NCBI GenBank assembly: GCA_937952975.1
Contig: CALFXX010000066.1
Location: 1 to 20,208 of the forward strand
Direction of reading: 5' to 3'
Length of the DNA: 20,208 nucleotides
From: an uncultured Alcaligenaceae bacterium
GTDB taxonomy: Bacteria; Pseudomonadota; Gammaproteobacteria; Burkholderiales; Burkholderiaceae_B
Shown piece by piece: positions 13,762 to 20,208 of this stretch. A program made the position numbers and the translations under genes. Within the stretch, counting starts at the first letter, position 1, and each line of letters starts with the position of its first letter. A model generated the notes under the pieces. It ran no database searches. It saw nothing but the letters and a program-made list of their open reading frames with translations, and was not told the DNA's origin.

Positions 13762-14937
13762 ATGACTCAACGTAAAGCATTAGAAAAAATTTTATCGATG
13801 GCTGATTTCGAACGCGAGGCTGAAAAGCGCCTGCCGCGCCCGATTTTTGGTTATGTATCAGGCGCTTGTGAAGACTGTCAGTCTTTGCAGGCCAATCGCG
13901 ACGTTTTTGCTGAGTACGAATTTATTTCGCGCACGCTGGTTGACGTGTCAAAACGTCATCAACAGGTCGAAATTTTTGGTAAGACGTACAGCGCCCCCTT
14001 TGGCATGGCCCCAATGGGCATTACTGCCATGTCGGCGTATCGAGGCGATATCGTCTTAGCTGAAGCCGCCAAGCAAGCCAATATTCCGATGATCATGAGT
14101 GGTTCATCCTTGATCAAAATGGAAGATCTGATCGAGCGCGCACCTGATGCATGGTTTCAGGCTTACTTGCATGGAAAGACCGAAGACATCGCCCCGTTAA
14201 TCGATCGGGTAGACGCGGCCGGGTTCAAAACGCTTGTTATTACCGTGGATACACCAGCATCTTCTAACCGTGAGAACAATGTCCGCACAGGGTTCTCAAC
14301 ACCCTTGAAACCCAACTTGCGTTTGGCTTGGCAGGGTGTGACGCACCCGCGTTGGTTGTTTGGCACGCTGCTTAAAACGCTTTGGCATCATGGGATGCCT
14401 CACTTTGAAAATTCGTTCGCCACCCGCGGTGCACCCATCATTTCAGCGAACGTCGCGCGCGATTTTTCAGCGCGCGGGCAATTAAGTTGGGATCATGTAC
14501 GCGAGATTCGCAAGCGCTGGAAAGGTCCGCTCGTGATTAAAGGGATTTTGCATCCTGGTGATGCAGCGCTGGCTCGGCAATACGGCATGGACGGTGTGAT
14601 TGTCTCAAATCATGGCGGTCGGCAACTCGACGGAGCGGTTGCACCACTGCGCGTGTTGCCACAGATTGTTGAACAGTTTAAAGATGGCCCGGTCATGCTT
14701 GACAGTGGCGTACGTCGCGGTAGCGACATGATGAAGGCGCTAGCCTTGGGTGCTCGTAGCGTGTTTTTAGGACGACCCTTTAATTACGCTGCAGCCGTAG
14801 GCGGCCCTGAAGGGGTTGCTCATGGGATTTCGCTGCTGCAGCAAGAGGTGTTGCGCAATATGGCGATGATGGGGATTAACCAGCTTAGCGAGTTAACTCC
14901 CGAGTCGTTGTTGTATGTCGGGCGTTCAGCTCGATAA
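13762..14937 (+). CDS. FMN-dependent alpha-hydroxyacid dehydrogenase (LldD/glycolate oxidase family)
   Basis: The 391-residue TIM-barrel flavoenzyme oxidises an L-2-hydroxyacid to the 2-oxoacid. All active-site residues of the family can be placed by comparison with spinach glycolate oxidase: Tyr31 (GYVSGACED), Tyr135 (FQAYLHG), Asp163 and Arg170 (TVDTPASSNRENN), Lys260 (VIKGIL), catalytic His284 and Arg287 (SNHGGRQLDGA), and the phosphate-binding DSGVRRG at 314-320. Lactate, glycolate, mandelate or a larger hydroxyacid are possible. The ATG at 13762 has only a poor purine-rich leader; ATG 13798 is an alternative start. The 155-bp upstream gap has a TTGACG at 13676-13681 without a good -10. 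A 212-bp control region separates it from the rraA-like gene. Confidence 0.92.
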   Translation: MTQRKALEKILSMADFEREAEKRLPRPIFGYVSGACEDCQSLQANRDVFAEYEFISRTLVDVSKRHQQVEIFGKTYSAPFGMAPMGITAMSAYRGDIVLAEAAKQANIPMIMSGSSLIKMEDLIERAPDAWFQAYLHGKTEDIAPLIDRVDAAGFKTLVITVDTPASSNRENNVRTGFSTPLKPNLRLAWQGVTHPRWLFGTLLKTLWHHGMPHFENSFATRGAPIISANVARDFSARGQLSWDHVREIRKRWKGPLVIKGILHPGDAALARQYGMDGVIVSNHGGRQLDGAVAPLRVLPQIVEQFKDGPVMLDSGVRRGSDMMKALALGARSVFLGRPFNYAAAVGGPEGVAHGISLLQQEVLRNMAMMGINQLSELTPESLLYVGRSAR

Positions 14938-15006
14938 GATACCTGCAGTCAACAGAAAGGAAAGCCGTTTCGTTTTCAATAGTTAAAGCGTGCCCACGTG
15001 TAGAAC

Positions 15007-15029
15007 ATATTGGAATGATTGAACAATAT
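15007..15029. promoter_or_regulatory. Dyad ATATTG-N11-CAATAT upstream of the rraA-like operon
   Basis: A perfect 6-bp inverted repeat, ATATTG at 15007-15012 and CAATAT at 15024-15029, lies one base before the tandem repeat array. Spacing and symmetry are compatible with a dimeric regulator such as a LysR- or GntR-type protein, but the regulator is not encoded in the window. Confidence 0.5.
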
Positions 15030-15030
15030 T

Positions 15031-15078
15031 AGAAACGGTAAGCACTAGAAACCGTAAGCACTAGAAACTGTATGCACT
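15031..15078. repeat. Three tandem 16-bp repeats before the rraA-like gene
   Basis: Three head-to-tail units occupy 15031-15046 (AGAAACGGTAAGCACT), 15047-15062 (AGAAACCGTAAGCACT) and 15063-15078 (AGAAACTGTATGCACT), differing at only two or three positions. The array sits 72 bp before the ATG of the rraA-like gene, next to a dyad. A 16-bp period is about 1.5 helical turns, so adjacent units face opposite sides of the helix. They are likely protein-binding sites, or a recent tandem duplication in a promoter. Confidence 0.85.
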
Positions 15079-15149
15079 GAAAGCTTTAAATAAGTAGCGT
15101 ATTTATTATTTAGATTTTTACAAACTCAAAATATTTTTCTGGAGTAGAC

Positions 15150-15821
15150 ATGTCACAACTTGGATTCGCTATTCATACCCACAAACATACGGTCAGCGAT
15201 GCGACGTTAAGACGCTTTGCTAAGCTCGCTGTGGCCAATATCAGCGATGTTATGAGTCGCACCAACGGCACCGTCGATTTGCGCCCGTTTCATAAAGGCG
15301 GAAAAATCTTGGGTCGCGCCTTTACTGTGAAGACAGCGCCTGGTGATAATCTGATGGTGCACAAAGCCATTGACATGGCTGCGCCGGGCGATGTGATCGT
15401 GGTGGATGCCGGTGGGCCACAGCGCAATGCGATTATTGGCGAAATCATGTCGACGCTTGCGGCAAGTCGCAAGTTGGCAGGTATGGTCATTGATGGTCCG
15501 ATTCGTGACGTCGATAGCTTGGCAAAAAGTAAGTTTCCAGTCTTCGCGCGTTCAATTTCGCATCGTGGTCCTTATAAAGAAGGCCCAGGTGAAATCAACG
15601 TAACGGTGTCGATCGACGGTATGGTGGTGCACCCTGGCGATATCATCGTGGGCGATTATGACGGCCTGTTTGCGATCCGCCCAGAAGGCGCTGATGCTTT
15701 GGCTAAACTTGTCGAAGCGGTTGAGAAAAAAGAAAAAAATATCCTCGCACAAATTGCCAAAGGCACACTCGATCGCTCGTGGGTGGATCAAGCTCTGCGT
15801 GCAAAGGGCGTTTTGAAGTGA
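15150..15821 (+). CDS. RraA-like protein, probable 4-hydroxy-2-oxoacid aldolase/decarboxylase
   Basis: The 223-residue protein has the RraA/HMG-aldolase fold: a long N-terminal helix region (ISDVMSRTNG), GRAFTVKTAPGDNLMVHKAI at about 55-74, PGDVIVVDAGGPQRNAIIGE at about 79-98, and GMVIDGPIRDVDSL at about 111-124. The R119-D120 pair is that used for substrate and divalent metal binding in HMG/CHA aldolases and related oxaloacetate decarboxylases. True RNase E inhibitors of E. coli type are shorter, so an enzymatic role is more likely. Such aldolases split 4-hydroxy-4-methyl-2-oxoglutarate-type substrates to pyruvate. GGAG at 15141-15144, 5 bp before the ATG, makes a good ribosome site. It is the first gene of a three-gene operon. 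Confidence 0.88.
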   Translation: MSQLGFAIHTHKHTVSDATLRRFAKLAVANISDVMSRTNGTVDLRPFHKGGKILGRAFTVKTAPGDNLMVHKAIDMAAPGDVIVVDAGGPQRNAIIGEIMSTLAASRKLAGMVIDGPIRDVDSLAKSKFPVFARSISHRGPYKEGPGEINVTVSIDGMVVHPGDIIVGDYDGLFAIRPEGADALAKLVEAVEKKEKNILAQIAKGTLDRSWVDQALRAKGVLK

Positions 15822-15869
15822 CAGACGAAGGCACTCAATAAAAAATTAAGCATCAACAAGTGAGACAAC

Positions 15870-16895
15870 ATGAAAAAGCAAGTCGTACGTTTTGATTTTT
15901 GGCTGAACCCTGTGTTCGATCAGCATCTGAAAGGAGTCGCTGATATTGATCTGACCGTTTGTCGTTATTCAGATGACGAAAAGAAAACGCTAGAAGTATT
16001 TAAAAATGCCCACGTTTATCACATCTGTGCTGCACGCGACGAGGTGCCAACGCAGTGGTGGGTCAACGAAGACTTGCTTAAAAAGAGCCCAAACTTGTTG
16101 TGCGCATCCGCTTCGGGTGCGGGCTACGATCCAATTGATCTTGCTGCCTGCACTCGAAATGGGGTGTTAGTGGTGAATCAATCGAGTTGTAATGCTGACT
16201 CAGTGGCTGAGCATGCAATGGGTTTATTGTTGTCGGTCAAGCACCGCATCACGGCTTGCGATCGCATCATGCGCGCCAACGCTTACACCACGCGTGAAGA
16301 CCTGATGGGTAACGAGATTCGTGGGTTGACGCTTGGTATTGTTGGACTTGGGAATATTGGTCGACGCGTGGCGCAACTCGCAAAAGCCTTTGGTATGAAC
16401 ATCATTGGTCATGACCCATTTTTATCTGATGAAGAAATTCAGTCGCGGGGCGCAAAGCCTGTGAGCTTTAACGAGCTGCTGACGCAAGCGGATGTCATTA
16501 CCGTACATTGCCCGCGTTCTCCTGAAACGCTCAACTATTTTGGTGCTGAACAATATCGTGCCATGAAAAAAGGCGCCGTATTTATGTCGACAGCGCGCGG
16601 TGGTATTCACGACGAAACTGCGTTATACGAGGCGTTACGTGATGGTCATTTGTCGGGCGCTGGCCTGGATGTGTGGTCGGTTGAGCCACCTGCACAAGAC
16701 AACCCTTTGCTTTCATTGCCGAACGTGACTGCGACCTATCATATCGCTGGCGTGACGCACGAAGCGCGACGTAATGCTGCTTCAATGGCGGCCGAACAGA
16801 TCGATGGCATGCTCAAGGGTCAGCGCGCCCCGCGCATGGCTAATCCTGAAGTGTGGCCGGTGTTTCTTGAGCGTTACAAGAAGATGTTTGGTTAG
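15870..16895 (+). CDS. D-isomer-specific 2-hydroxyacid dehydrogenase
   Basis: This 341-residue NAD-dependent dehydrogenase interconverts a D-2-hydroxyacid and a 2-oxoacid. The Rossmann motif GIVGLGNIGRRVA is at about 156-168, with Asp182 (GHDPF) selecting NAD over NADP. The catalytic triad is Arg243 (STARGGIHDE), Glu272 (DVWSVEPP) and His291 (YHIAGVTHEA). The substrate loop reads SASGAGYDPIDL at about 80-91. It resembles SerA-like proteins without the ACT domain, so it is not a regulated serine-pathway enzyme. It follows the rraA-like gene by 48 bp, with GAG shortly before the ATG. The actual substrate is unknown. Confidence 0.9.
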   Translation: MKKQVVRFDFWLNPVFDQHLKGVADIDLTVCRYSDDEKKTLEVFKNAHVYHICAARDEVPTQWWVNEDLLKKSPNLLCASASGAGYDPIDLAACTRNGVLVVNQSSCNADSVAEHAMGLLLSVKHRITACDRIMRANAYTTREDLMGNEIRGLTLGIVGLGNIGRRVAQLAKAFGMNIIGHDPFLSDEEIQSRGAKPVSFNELLTQADVITVHCPRSPETLNYFGAEQYRAMKKGAVFMSTARGGIHDETALYEALRDGHLSGAGLDVWSVEPPAQDNPLLSLPNVTATYHIAGVTHEARRNAASMAAEQIDGMLKGQRAPRMANPEVWPVFLERYKKMFG

Positions 16896-16985
16896 AACCT
16901 TGTGGGCCGTTCGCGGTAGCCGAGCGCTTCAACACGAGATTAAAACAACGTTAAACGTAGCACTTACCTAGACTGGATGTTAACG

Positions 16986-17969
16986 ATGAAACGGTTTCTG
17001 AAGACCTTTGTTCAACGAGCGATGATCGGCAGCGCGCTGTTGTTTGGATTGACAGCAGTGGCGAGTGCTGCAGGCTACCCCGACAAACCCATCACAATGA
17101 TCGTGGCCTATGGGCCCGGTGGCGGTACCGATTTAATCGCCCGGCTCATTGCGCCCTATATTGAAAAATATCTGGGTAACGACGCGCGCATCGTCGTCAG
17201 TAATAAGGCTGGAGCGGGCGGGGCAATCGGTTTCACCGAAATTGCCAAGGCTGCGCCTGACGGCTACACCATTGGCTTTTTGAATACGCCTAACTTAATA
17301 TCGATCCCGATCGAGCGTCAGGCCAACTATGCTTGGCGCGGTTTTGATCTGTTGGGTAACTTAGTTGATGATCCGGGCGCGTTTACGGTCAGTACTGCTA
17401 GCCCATTTAAAGACTTAAAAGATTTAGTGGCCTACGCAAAAGCGAACCCGGGTAAAGTGACGGTTGGCACGACGGGTATCGGCTCAGATGATCATCTGGC
17501 GATGCTGTTTTTTGAACGCGCTGCGGGCGTCAAGATGACCCATGTGCCGTATAAAGGTTCAGCCGAGGTTCGAACCGGCTTGCTGACTGGGCAGCTAGTG
17601 GTCGGGGCCATTAACGTAGGCGAAGCTTTGCAATATATGCAAGGCGGCGCGGCCATCCGCATGATCGGTCAGATGTCACTGAAGCGAACAAACTTGGCGC
17701 CCGAGGTCTCTACGTTTGCAGAGCAGGGCTTCAGTATGGAAAGCGCCTCATTGCGTGGCTTAGCGGCACCTAAAGGCTTACCCGCTGAGGTGCGTGAAAA
17801 ACTTGTTAAAGCCGTTGCGCAGGCTGCCATGGATCCCGCCTATTTAAAGCAGGCCGCTATTCTGTTCGCTCCCGTGCGTTATCTTGCGCCCGATGCCTAT
17901 GAAAAAGAGCTGTTGGCTGGCGAAAAAGATTTGCTCGAATTATGGAAGGTCGCGCCCTGGAAAGAGTGA
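16986..17969 (+). CDS. Bug/TctC-family periplasmic solute-binding receptor
   Basis: The 327-residue exported protein begins with KRF, a hydrophobic segment (MIGSALLFGLTAVASA) and a probable signal peptidase I site after ASA, followed by the canonical start of the mature Bug protein, GYPDKPITMIVAYGPGGGTD. Further family motifs are KAAPDGYTIGF, LVAYAKANPGKVTVGT, VPYKGSAEVRTGLLTGQ and APKGLPAEV. Bug receptors bind carboxylates in the periplasm for TctAB-type transporters; no tctA or tctB is present, which is common for orphan Bug genes in Burkholderiales. ATG 16986 is chosen over ATG 16977 because TGGA precedes it by 8 bp. Its 3' end overlaps pabC on the other strand by 30 bp. Confidence 0.92.
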   Translation: MKRFLKTFVQRAMIGSALLFGLTAVASAAGYPDKPITMIVAYGPGGGTDLIARLIAPYIEKYLGNDARIVVSNKAGAGGAIGFTEIAKAAPDGYTIGFLNTPNLISIPIERQANYAWRGFDLLGNLVDDPGAFTVSTASPFKDLKDLVAYAKANPGKVTVGTTGIGSDDHLAMLFFERAAGVKMTHVPYKGSAEVRTGLLTGQLVVGAINVGEALQYMQGGAAIRMIGQMSLKRTNLAPEVSTFAEQGFSMESASLRGLAAPKGLPAEVREKLVKAVAQAAMDPAYLKQAAILFAPVRYLAPDAYEKELLAGEKDLLELWKVAPWKE

Positions 17970-18620
17970 GTCGGTTCGTTGTACGTCAAACCAGCCGCGC
18001 AGCGCATTTGATAGCCTGAGGTCAACGTCTGGTTGCTCAAAGTCGGTGAGTGTCAAGATCGCTTCGCGCACCTGACCTGTTTTTAATAAATGTTGTCGCA
18101 TGACGCCGCCTAGTAAGCCGCAAGCTAAGGGCGGCGTCAGCCAGTCGTTGCCCTGTTTGATATAGATATTTGAGCGACTACCTTCACACAGCTCAGCACG
18201 CTCATTTAAAAAGATCAAATCAAAGAACGCGTGATGCTGAGTCAGCCATTGAGTCGTTGGGTCGTACCAAGGGCGATGAGTTGTTTTGTGCTGAAGCAGC
18301 AATTCATGGCTAAGGAGTTTGAGCGATGACAGCCCGACTAGAGGGCGCGTTTGTAGTTCGGGCAAGGGCGCTGTCGTAATTTGAGTCTGACCCCGGGGGT
18401 TCAGCAAGAGGCGAACCCTCGTGTGACCCGTTGAGGTTGTTGAGTTTGAGAGGGCTGCCTCGAGTACTTTTTCAATGGTGCTGTGGCCCGGCCAGTCAAA
18501 ATCCAGTGTCAGCGCAGAGGTATGCAGACGTTGTAAATGCCCTGTAAGAAGCGAGATTTGCCCTTGCGAATCGGCGCGCATGGTTTCGATCAATTCAAAG
18601 CGTTGGGCATTCGTTGTCAT
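17940..18620 (-). CDS. pabC: Aminodeoxychorismate lyase-like class IV aminotransferase (PabC)
   Basis: This PLP protein would convert 4-amino-4-deoxychorismate to p-aminobenzoate and pyruvate for folate synthesis. The 226-residue reading starts at ATG 18620 and has FELIETMRAD near the N-terminus, HLQRLHTSA, the catalytic lysine in LLQHKTTHRPWYD (about residue 112), and CEGSRSNIYI followed by PLACGLLGGVMR. These patterns match the C-terminal half of fused PabB-PabC proteins. The frame is open to a TTG at 18731, overlapping the pabB end; either start is possible and neither has a good ribosome site. Following pabB on the same strand supports the pABA assignment over branched-chain or D-amino acid aminotransferases. 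Confidence 0.82.
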   Translation of the reverse strand: MTTNAQRFELIETMRADSQGQISLLTGHLQRLHTSALTLDFDWPGHSTIEKVLEAALSNSTTSTGHTRVRLLLNPRGQTQITTAPLPELQTRPLVGLSSLKLLSHELLLQHKTTHRPWYDPTTQWLTQHHAFFDLIFLNERAELCEGSRSNIYIKQGNDWLTPPLACGLLGGVMRQHLLKTGQVREAILTLTDFEQPDVDLRLSNALRGWFDVQRTDSLFPGRDLP

Positions 18621-18708
18621 TTTCAATGTGGTTGCGTGATATCTGTCGTGATAGGTCAGACTGATGTGGCTCAGGTCGGTAGAAGTACAAATCTGAAGGC
18701 GGTCAAGA

Positions 18709-19986
18709 TTAGGCCGAAGCGGGTCTGTCAATCACGATTCGGGCTTTCCAGTGGCATTCGTTCCACTCAAGCTCTGCGACCGAGTCGTTCACAATTCCGC
18801 CTCCAACGTGATACTGACCGGTACCGTCTTGGTTAAGTAACAATGTGCGAATCGCTACATTCAGTGAGAAGTCCCCATTGGGGGCGAGCCAGCCCAGGCT
18901 GCCGCAATATAAGCCGCGTGGTTGTATTTCGGTGCGCTGAATGCCTTTCATTGCCGCGATTTTTGGCGCGCCGGTGATTGAGCCGCAGGGAAACAGTGCC
19001 CGAAGAATCTGCTCAAGCGACGTGTGCGCCGCAATGGTGGCTTGAATGGTTGAGGTCATGGTCCAAACTGAAGGATAAGCCTCGAGCGAAAACAGAGGCT
19101 CTGCGATGACGGTGCCTGGCACTGCGATCCGGCCAAGATCATTGCGCAGTAGGTCAACGATCATCAGATTTTCGGCGCGGTCTTTCTCGCTCGCTTGTAG
19201 GCGTTGCCCAAGCTGTTGATCTTCGATTGGATCATTTGAACGAGGCGCTGTCCCTTTCATCGGTCGGGTCGTCAGCGTTGTGCCGGTGCGTTGTAAAAAC
19301 AGCTCAGGTGAAAATGACAAAATGGTCTGTTCATCATCTTCGATAAACGCGGCGTGCGCACTTGGATGTTGATAAGCGAGCTGGCGGTACAGCGCTTGTG
19401 CAGACCCTTCTGTCGATACGTTCAAGGCAAAGGTGCTATTGATTTGGTAGACCTCACCTTGCGCGATCCATTCTTTTATTTTGTGAATTCTCTTGACGTA
19501 ATCCTCTTGCGACAGAGTGGCTGTGACCGAAGTAATCGACGCCTGAGGTGTAGTCCCAGTCGCTGCCTTGCTCTTGGTTTGGTCAAGACCACTGAGACCC
19601 CACGGCTTTTCAATCGTGGCTGAGTCAAAGACGAGAGCGGTGAGGCGGCTACGCGCGTGTTGGGCAGTCTTTGACAGGTTCTTGGATGCGGGCTGTGTCT
19701 CGCTTGAACTAGCGGGGCTCGATGCACGTGGTGACGTCTGGAGCGATGGTTCAAACCAATCTCCAAGCTCGTAGTCGAGCATCAGCGCGACCCAGTGCCC
19801 GGCGCTTTGCGCCGCTTCTATTGCAGCAAACGCTGCAGGCAATTCGGCAGCACTACGGGCTGTAATACGTGTGCGAAATCCGGATAACGCTCTCGCTTCT
19901 CCGGTCAGTCGGTCTTCAAAACGGCACTGAATCACTTTTGTCTTCCCGTGCCGCAAAATAGTGCCTGATGGCTCACTGCTCGTCAC
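18709..19986 (-). CDS. pabB: Aminodeoxychorismate synthase component I (PabB)
   Basis: PabB aminates chorismate to 4-amino-4-deoxychorismate using ammonia from a PabA glutaminase, which is not in this window. The 425-residue protein has a short N-terminal domain (GHWVALMLDYELGDWFEP, about 63-80) and a full chorismate-binding core: GEVYQINSTF at about 177-186, RPMKGTAPR with Lys244 at about 241-249 (the PabB-type lysine), ENLMIVDLLRNDLGR at about 272-286, FPCGSITGAPK at about 332-342, and VGGGIVNDS. Residues of about 82-112 form a Ser/Ala/Thr-rich low-complexity insert. The GTG at 19986 overlaps the uvrA stop by 4 bp (GTGA), so translation is coupled to uvrA. Confidence 0.92.
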   Translation of the reverse strand: MTSSEPSGTILRHGKTKVIQCRFEDRLTGEARALSGFRTRITARSAAELPAAFAAIEAAQSAGHWVALMLDYELGDWFEPSLQTSPRASSPASSSETQPASKNLSKTAQHARSRLTALVFDSATIEKPWGLSGLDQTKSKAATGTTPQASITSVTATLSQEDYVKRIHKIKEWIAQGEVYQINSTFALNVSTEGSAQALYRQLAYQHPSAHAAFIEDDEQTILSFSPELFLQRTGTTLTTRPMKGTAPRSNDPIEDQQLGQRLQASEKDRAENLMIVDLLRNDLGRIAVPGTVIAEPLFSLEAYPSVWTMTSTIQATIAAHTSLEQILRALFPCGSITGAPKIAAMKGIQRTEIQPRGLYCGSLGWLAPNGDFSLNVAIRTLLLNQDGTGQYHVGGGIVNDSVAELEWNECHWKARIVIDRPASA

Positions 19987-20187
19987 CGCACCATAAACTC
20001 ATGTAGCACCTCGCCAGTGTGCGACTTCGAACGTACCGCCATGACTTGCTCAGGCGTCCCTTCGATGACAAGCTTACCGCCACCCGTACCGCCCTCTGGG
20101 CCTAAATCCAACAGCCAGTCAGCCTCAGCAATGATGTCAAGATTGTGTTCGATGACGACCACAGTGTTACCCGCCTCGACGAGTCGA
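19983..20187 (-). CDS. uvrA: UvrA C-terminal fragment, cut by the contig end
   Basis: UvrA is the DNA-damage-sensing ABC ATPase of nucleotide excision repair. Only the last 67 codons and the stop are present: RLVEAGNTVVVIEHNLDII, which holds the H-loop histidine of the second ATPase domain, then EADWLLDLGPEGGTGGG and the closing GTPEQVMA and SHTGEVL. These match UvrA C-termini closely. The 5' side is lost because genomic sequence stops at about 20187 and adapter sequence follows; this is an assembly truncation, not a pseudogene. The stop overlaps the pabB start. Confidence 0.93.
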
Positions 20188-20208
20188 AGATCGGAAGAGC
20201 GTCGTGTA
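20188..20208. other. Illumina TruSeq adapter sequence at the contig end
   Basis: The last 21 bases begin AGATCGGAAGAGC and continue GTCGTGTA. This is the known reverse complement of the Illumina TruSeq universal adapter. It breaks the uvrA reading frame exactly where genomic coding sequence ends. It should be trimmed and is not biological. Confidence 0.96.

Noticed and set aside
14938..14975. Terminator after the FMN hydroxyacid dehydrogenase gene
   Set aside because: Only a 4-bp GAAA/TTTC pairing near 14957-14971 was found; too weak.
15031..15078. Mini-CRISPR array
   Set aside because: The units are 16 bp, directly adjacent with no spacers, and there are no cas genes.

Overview
The window looks like chromosomal DNA from a betaproteobacterium of the order Burkholderiales, most likely an Alcaligenaceae-type organism. 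This is inferred from the gene mix: purE-purK followed by a two-domain Sua5/TsaC, a glutaryl-CoA dehydrogenase, a Bug/TctC solute receptor and many acyl-CoA and hydroxyacid flavoproteins. GC content is moderate. No rRNA, tRNA, CRISPR array, transposase or phage gene was seen. The last 21 bases match Illumina adapter sequence, so the right edge is a contig end and not native DNA.

Layout. (1) 61-2838, plus strand: a tightly packed purE-purK-tsaC operon for purine synthesis and tRNA t6A modification. (2) 2836-3373: a short AT-rich island with three copies of a 9-mer, a strong promoter with a probable operator, and a HipB-like XRE regulator with no HipA partner. Its 3' end contains the intrinsic terminator of the convergent gene. 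(3) 3370-12686, minus strand: MFS transporter, ChaC glutathione cyclotransferase, PdxH, a flavin reductase-like protein, an LhgO-like FAD oxidase, an AidB-like acyl-CoA dehydrogenase, an acetolactate-synthase-like ThDP enzyme and GcdH, all in one direction and ending at the terminator near 3308-3344. (4) 12764-13606, plus strand: tcdA, divergent from the MFS gene. (5) 13762-17969, plus strand: an FMN-dependent alpha-hydroxyacid dehydrogenase, then a 212-bp control region with a dyad and three tandem 16-bp repeats, then an RraA-like aldolase-fold protein, a D-2-hydroxyacid dehydrogenase and a TctC periplasmic receptor. (6) 17940-20187, minus strand: uvrA 3' end, pabB and pabC, the last converging on and overlapping tctC.

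How the genes fit together. Purine synthesis (purE/K), PLP salvage (pdxH), folate precursor synthesis (pabB/pabC) and tRNA A37 modification (tsaC, tcdA) are housekeeping. The accessory content is catabolic. GcdH plus the LhgO-like oxidase hint at glutarate/lysine breakdown. The 13.7-18.0 kb module looks like uptake and oxidation/cleavage of an unidentified hydroxy-carboxylate. The best candidates for something not yet described are this hydroxyacid module with its repeat-bearing control region, and the solitary HipB-like regulator with a predicted leaderless transcript.
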